Part shown: in pieces, positions 8,443-11,624 of the stretch
How positions within the stretch are numbered: position 1 is the first letter of the stretch
How the letters are laid out: the number at the start of each line of letters is the position of its first letter
Source of the DNA: Conidiobolus incongruus B7586
Lineage: Eukaryota; Entomophthoromycota; Entomophthoromycetes; Entomophthorales; Conidiobolaceae
DNA length: 11,624 nt
Reading direction: 5' to 3'
NCBI GenBank assembly: GCA_000697335.1
Contig: JNEM01009133.1
Location: 1 to 11,624, forward strand
Program-made: the position numbers and the translations under genes
Notes under the pieces: generated by a model
Told to the model about the DNA's origin: nothing
Databases searched by the model: none
Seen by the model: only the letters and a program-made list of their open reading frames with translations

Positions 8443-9999
8443 CACTGACATGTAAAAATAAGTTATAAAATCAAAAACTCTTATATTTTTATTAATAACT
8501 TGATTAATATTTAATAAAATAAACCTAAATTAAATAATTAAAATCTATTATATTAATTAGCTATATATACCATTAAATGATGATATTTAGCTATTAATTA
8601 GTTAAAATAAAAACCTTTAAATTTTACTTAGTAAGTTATAAATTTATAGGTTTTTAGTGATAAAAAAAATTAAAACCTAGTATATTTACCTTTAGATTTC
8701 TATCTTCTTTAAGTTTGTAGGGTATAAAATCAATTAACTTCTTACACTAAGAAAAGTTAATCTTGTTTTATATTTCTTAACCATATTCCTAAAGTTAATC
8801 TAAATTATTTACTAGGGGGAAAGCTTTAATAACTTTTTTAACTAATCCTAAAGGTGTTTAATTAGATTAAAGTTAAAAGATTGAAATAATTACTTTATAA
8901 CTATCATCTTGTTATTTTTAGGTTTTTTGATAGTAGAAGCTGTAATATAACAAGAAATATTATCTTACCAGAAAATATCATGAGATTTATTTAACCTATA
9001 CTATTTAATAATTTTTTTCAATTTATTATTTTGAATACTTTAGTATATATTAATATAAATTCCCCTATTAACTTTATAATGATACTTTACACTTAAAGAT
9101 AATATACATCCTTAAATAATAATTAATCTACTACTATAATTTTAAGTAAAATCAATATAATAATTATAAAATAGTTTTATATTTTTTCTAAAATATCTAG
9201 CTTTTCTATTAAATCTACTAAGGTATATTTTTGTTTTATTAAATTAAATAACCTTATTTTAATTAGTTTTAGTTTAATATTAATAGTGACATTTAAACTC
9301 TTACCTAACTTTACAATAGGATTTTTTTAATTGGGGGTGTTTGTTCTTAAAGTGTAAATAGTATCTATGCTAATATAAAGTATATATAATAATATCAATG
9401 CTAACTAATATTCCTGTATAGTCTTATAGTTCCTGTTGTATTTCTATAATAGTATTATATTTACCTATATTAACTAACCTATAAATATACTTATTATATT
9501 TATCTATAATTTTAATACACTTAAGTTTAAATATTTCTTTATTGTTATTTTTAACAACTATAACTATAGTAGACTAACTAACACTAGTAATTCTAATAAT
9601 ATCACAAGTTAATTTACCTTCTTTATAAAGTTAATTAATACACAAGTAGATTTTTTTAGAGAGGGATTTAGGTATAATAATACTAATAAAAAAATTTAAT
9701 ATATTTGTAAAATAATATAAAAAATAATAACAAAGAGAGAAAAAAGATATAGTTATATATTATTAAATATATCCCTTTATCTCAAAAACCTACCAATTTA
9801 TAACTTACTTTAGTTAAATAATAAGGGTTAATATTTTTGCTAATAGTTTACTAGTTATATCTAAATATATTTATTTATTATTAAATAATATGCCTTAATT
9901 TATATTATAGTTTCAAGTAATTTAATATATACAATTGTTTTAGTTATTAATTAAAATATAAATAATATTGATTTTATAACTTACTTTTGAAGGTTAGTA
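8443..9999 (-). mobile_element. Tc1-like DNA transposon, copy C, complete, nested in copy B
   Basis: This 1,557 bp Tc1-like element lies in opposite orientation to copy B, inside copy B's right terminal arm, and is flanked by TA. Outer repeats are at 8443-8488 and 9969-9999, inner repeats at 8630-8655 and 9784-9808. The order outer, inner, transposase, inner, outer is complete, which makes it the best template for the family. With copy B it forms a large imperfect inverted repeat centred near 8441. Compared with copies A and B it shows CA/TA and TG/TA differences, for instance CACTGAC at its left end against TACTAAC (inverse) at its right end. The transposase is broken. Confidence 0.9.
8670..9684 (-). 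pseudogene. Tc1-like DD34E transposase pseudogene (copy C)
   Basis: This is a - strand relic of about 338 codons, the normal Tc1 length. It starts near the LNPSLSKK/IPKSLS-like N terminus and ends at TAA (8670-8672). The helix-turn-helix (DIIRITSVSQSTI) is readable at about 9540-9605. The segment HPQLKKSYCKVRQEFK corresponds to the conserved linker before the catalytic domain. The first catalytic Asp is AAT (9238-9240), the second is intact GAT (8962-8964) in QDN, and the third acidic residue is AAA (8857-8859) in N-x-IKHL, where the family has NPIEHLW. Trp is kept before the QDN motif (TGG) where copies A and B have TAG. Stops sit at former Gln and Trp codons. Confidence 0.85.
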
Positions 10000-10042
10000 T
10001 ATAAGTGTTTTTGATTTTATAATCTATTTTTACCAGTTAGTA
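9969..10042 (-). repeat. Two outer Tc1 repeats side by side (copy C end, then copy B end)
   Basis: Two similar units of about 42 bp follow each other: GATTTTATAACTTACTTTTG onward at 9970, and GATTTTATAATCTATTTTTA onward at 10012. They look like a tandem repeat. They are the right end of copy C (to 9999) and, beyond the TA at 10000-10001, the leftover right end of copy B (to 10042). Confidence 0.8.
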
Positions 10043-10044
10043 TA

Positions 10045-10318
10045 GTAGATAAAATTTTTAATTAAAGAAAACATTATAACAAAGAATAATATCTTGTCTA
10101 ACAGTTTAAATACTTATTAAATAAAGCTATCTAGGTAGATAAAGCTAATATTTCTTATATACTTGCTTATTCTAACTTTAAATCTAAAAAATTCTCTTAA
10201 AAATAATTACATTAAGTTATAAAAAAGTCTGAAAAGAGTATTATATATTTATTTAATTAATTTATATATATTTCATCTTTTATATATATTTACTTATAAT
10301 TTTTTTTCCCTATTTTTA
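10045..10318 (+). mobile_element. Ty3/Gypsy fossil, chromodomain-like tail (right part)
   Basis: This is the continuation of the Gypsy fossil after Tc1 copy B. The first 120 or so bases resemble the chromodomain found at the C terminus of chromovirus integrases (a YLV-x-W-like strand and an EATW-like segment in relic form). The match with sequence just left of copy B shows that the insertion split this domain. Further right, to about 10318, nothing clear remains. A 3' LTR was not identified. Confidence 0.55.
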
Positions 10319-11448
10319 CTAAATGAAATAATTTATATTTTTATAGGGAAAGGAAAATATAACAAGGATTAATTTAATTATTTATTTATTTATCTAAAAG
10401 AATTACCTTTAAGTCTTATTAAGAACTTCTAATGAAATTTTATATAACTATATCTTAATCCTATAATTTACATATATTATAAGTTAGTTCAATATAACTA
10501 TTTTAGTTTTTAGTATTAGGATAATATAACATAAATAATTTTTCTTTTAATTATTAATATAATAAAATAATTATTATGAAAAACAGTATTTTATTTCAAT
10601 TAAAGAATTATTTATGAACTTCAATATTAGTTTTATTAGTATTTGATATATATCAAAGTTTAAAATCAAATTAATAAATAAAAATATAAAATAAGTAACT
10701 TATAATTTGACAAAAGTTTAAAGAAAGTTAAAATAGTTATTACTAAATAAAATTTACTATAATATTACTAAAAGCTTAAATTTTAACAGTAAATAATTAA
10801 ATTTAATGAATTTGAAATTTTTAAGTATAATTTTTTATTAAAACATAAATCAATATCTTAGATAAAATTAAATTAACCCCCTCTATAAATCCCTGTTAAT
10901 ATAAATTTTGTTAATATAAAAATATCAATCATTGTAATAAATATGTATAGTATTATATATTTTTATTCAATTTTTAAAAAATCAATTTATAATAAACTTT
11001 ATATTAATCTTATAAATAAAACTATTTCTAATTAATATTCATAATATAATTTGAAAAGACTAATTATTTTGCATAATATTAATATAATATATAAATCTAA
11101 AGCTTTAAAAAAGTTTTTAATTAAATAAACTAGATAAAATTACTATATCTAGTATATTAGTTAAATTTTAACCCATATGATTATAATTGCTTTAAATTAT
11201 TAAAAAACTAGATTATAATAAAGAAAATTTATAAAATAATTTAATTAGTTTGTAAAATATCAAGTTTCAGTCTTTAATAAAAAAGAAATATTTTTTAGGT
11301 TTTAAATCTTTATTAACAATATAATAAAAAAGCTATTAAAAATTAAAAAACTATTAAATTTATATTATATATTTATTTCTCTAAATTATATATTAAAATA
11401 CTTATATATTTTTAATAATAAAAAATTCCCATTATTAAATATATAGAG
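10319..11448 (+). mobile_element. mariner DNA transposon, copy 2, left end uncertain
   Basis: This is a second member of the mariner 1 family, in the opposite orientation. The right end is clear: it aligns with mariner 1 through the 3' non-coding part and closes with TTCCCATTATT and then TA (11449-11450), with the same 25-base spacing as mariner 1. The left end is doubtful. A TA at 10317-10318 is followed by a TGAAATAAT-like motif similar to the mariner 1 end, but the leader would then be about 190 bp shorter. Coding similarity is readable from about 10385. It is more decayed than copy 1 and is not autonomous. Confidence 0.7.
10385..11350 (+). pseudogene. mariner DD34D transposase pseudogene (copy 2)
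   Basis: The sequence aligns with the copy 1 transposase along most of its length. The TIDESW block of copy 1 corresponds here to KFNEFE, so the first catalytic Asp is Asn. The PP-rich block is readable at about 10876-10900. The HDN motif is changed to HN. The third catalytic Asp is kept (GAT, 11179-11181, in PYDYNCF), which copy 1 has lost. The C-terminal SVFNKK segment is shared, at about 11267-11290. Several stops and frame changes are present. Copies 1 and 2 have lost different catalytic residues, so they decayed at least partly independently. Confidence 0.75.
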
Positions 11449-11450
11449 TA

Positions 11451-11624
11451 ATATATTTAAATTAATCAAAATCTGAAAATATTTCAATTTATAAGTATTT
11501 TAATATATAAATATATTAAATTTTAACTTAAAATACAAACTATAAAATAATATTAAAAAAATAATTATTTAAAATAATATAATAGAGTAATTCTTAAAAT
11601 ATAAAATCAAAATATAAATCTTTA
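11451..11624. other. AT-rich flank without visible features
   Basis: After the TA that closes mariner 2 the sequence is low-complexity AT-rich DNA. I see no coding similarity, terminal repeat or RNA. It may belong to the element that mariner 2 entered. Confidence 0.5.

Larger units (their letters stand above)
6506..10042 (+). mobile_element. Tc1-like DNA transposon, copy B, with nested insertions
   Basis: This complete Tc1-like element on the + strand lies in the 3' part of the Gypsy fossil and is flanked by TA on both sides. The left arm runs from the outer repeat (6506-6537) to the inner repeat (6699-6724). The right arm runs from the inner repeat (8267-8292) outward to 8442, is interrupted by copy C (8443-9999), and resumes at 10002-10042. 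The piece after copy C supplies exactly the outer repeat that is missing at 8442, as judged against the other end of copy C. An LTR-like insert at about 7735-8140 splits the transposase region. Without insertions the element would be about 1.57 kb. The nesting of C in B is direct from alignment; the order relative to the LTR-like insert is unknown. Confidence 0.85.

Noticed and set aside
6504-9999. Palindrome as a replication origin or a foldback element
   Set aside because: Two inverted Tc1-like copies with their own ends and TA sites explain it fully.
9970-10048. Tandem repeat with a period of about 42 bp
   Set aside because: Explained as the end of Tc1 copy C followed by the displaced end of copy B; not a satellite.
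10330-10365. Purine-rich stretch (GGGAAAGGAAAA) as the polypurine tract of the Gypsy fossil, with a 3' LTR to its right
   Set aside because: No matching LTR was found elsewhere in the window, and mariner 2 similarity begins close by, so the reading cannot be supported.
1-11624. Mitochondrial or plastid DNA because of the very high AT content
   Set aside because: No organellar genes, tRNAs or rRNAs are visible. The content is nuclear-type transposons with RIP-like differences.

Overview
The window is an extremely AT-rich block with no intact gene that I can find. Almost everything recognisable is a relic of a transposable element. The likely source is a filamentous fungus whose repeats were hit by repeat-induced point mutation (RIP) or a similar C-to-T process. 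Homologous copies inside the window differ mainly as CA versus TA and TG versus TA. Stop codons fall where related transposases carry Gln or Trp. A chromodomain-type Ty3/Gypsy element, Tc1-like elements and mariners together are common in such fungal AT-blocks. The species cannot be told from the sequence.

Layout. Bases 1-1439 hold Tc1-like copy A (+ strand), cut at its left end by the window edge. Bases 1606-2924 are a full-length mariner (copy 1, - strand) with terminal repeats and flanking TA. Around it and onward to about 10.3 kb runs a heavily decayed Ty3/Gypsy fossil on the + strand. Its gag-like stretches lie on both sides of mariner 1, followed by protease-like, reverse transcriptase, RNase H and integrase regions. 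Its chromodomain-like region is split by Tc1-like copy B (6506-10042). Copy B holds a roughly 0.4 kb, less AT-rich, LTR-like insert (about 7735-8140). It also holds a complete, oppositely oriented Tc1-like copy C (8443-9999), inserted at a TA in its right terminal repeat. A second mariner (copy 2, + strand) occupies about 10.32-11.45 kb. The last 174 bases are featureless AT-rich DNA.

Inferred order of events: the Gypsy element came first, then mariner 1 and Tc1 copy B entered it. Copy C and the LTR-like piece later entered copy B, their order relative to each other being unknown. Mutation of the repeats then removed all coding capacity. The Tc1-like family is the best-resolved item: about 1.56 kb in copy C, a DD34E transposase, and terminal arms of about 190 bp that each carry an outer and an inner repeat, like the IR/DR layout of Sleeping Beauty-type elements. 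I see no new functional system. The interest lies in the nested architecture and the mutation pattern.
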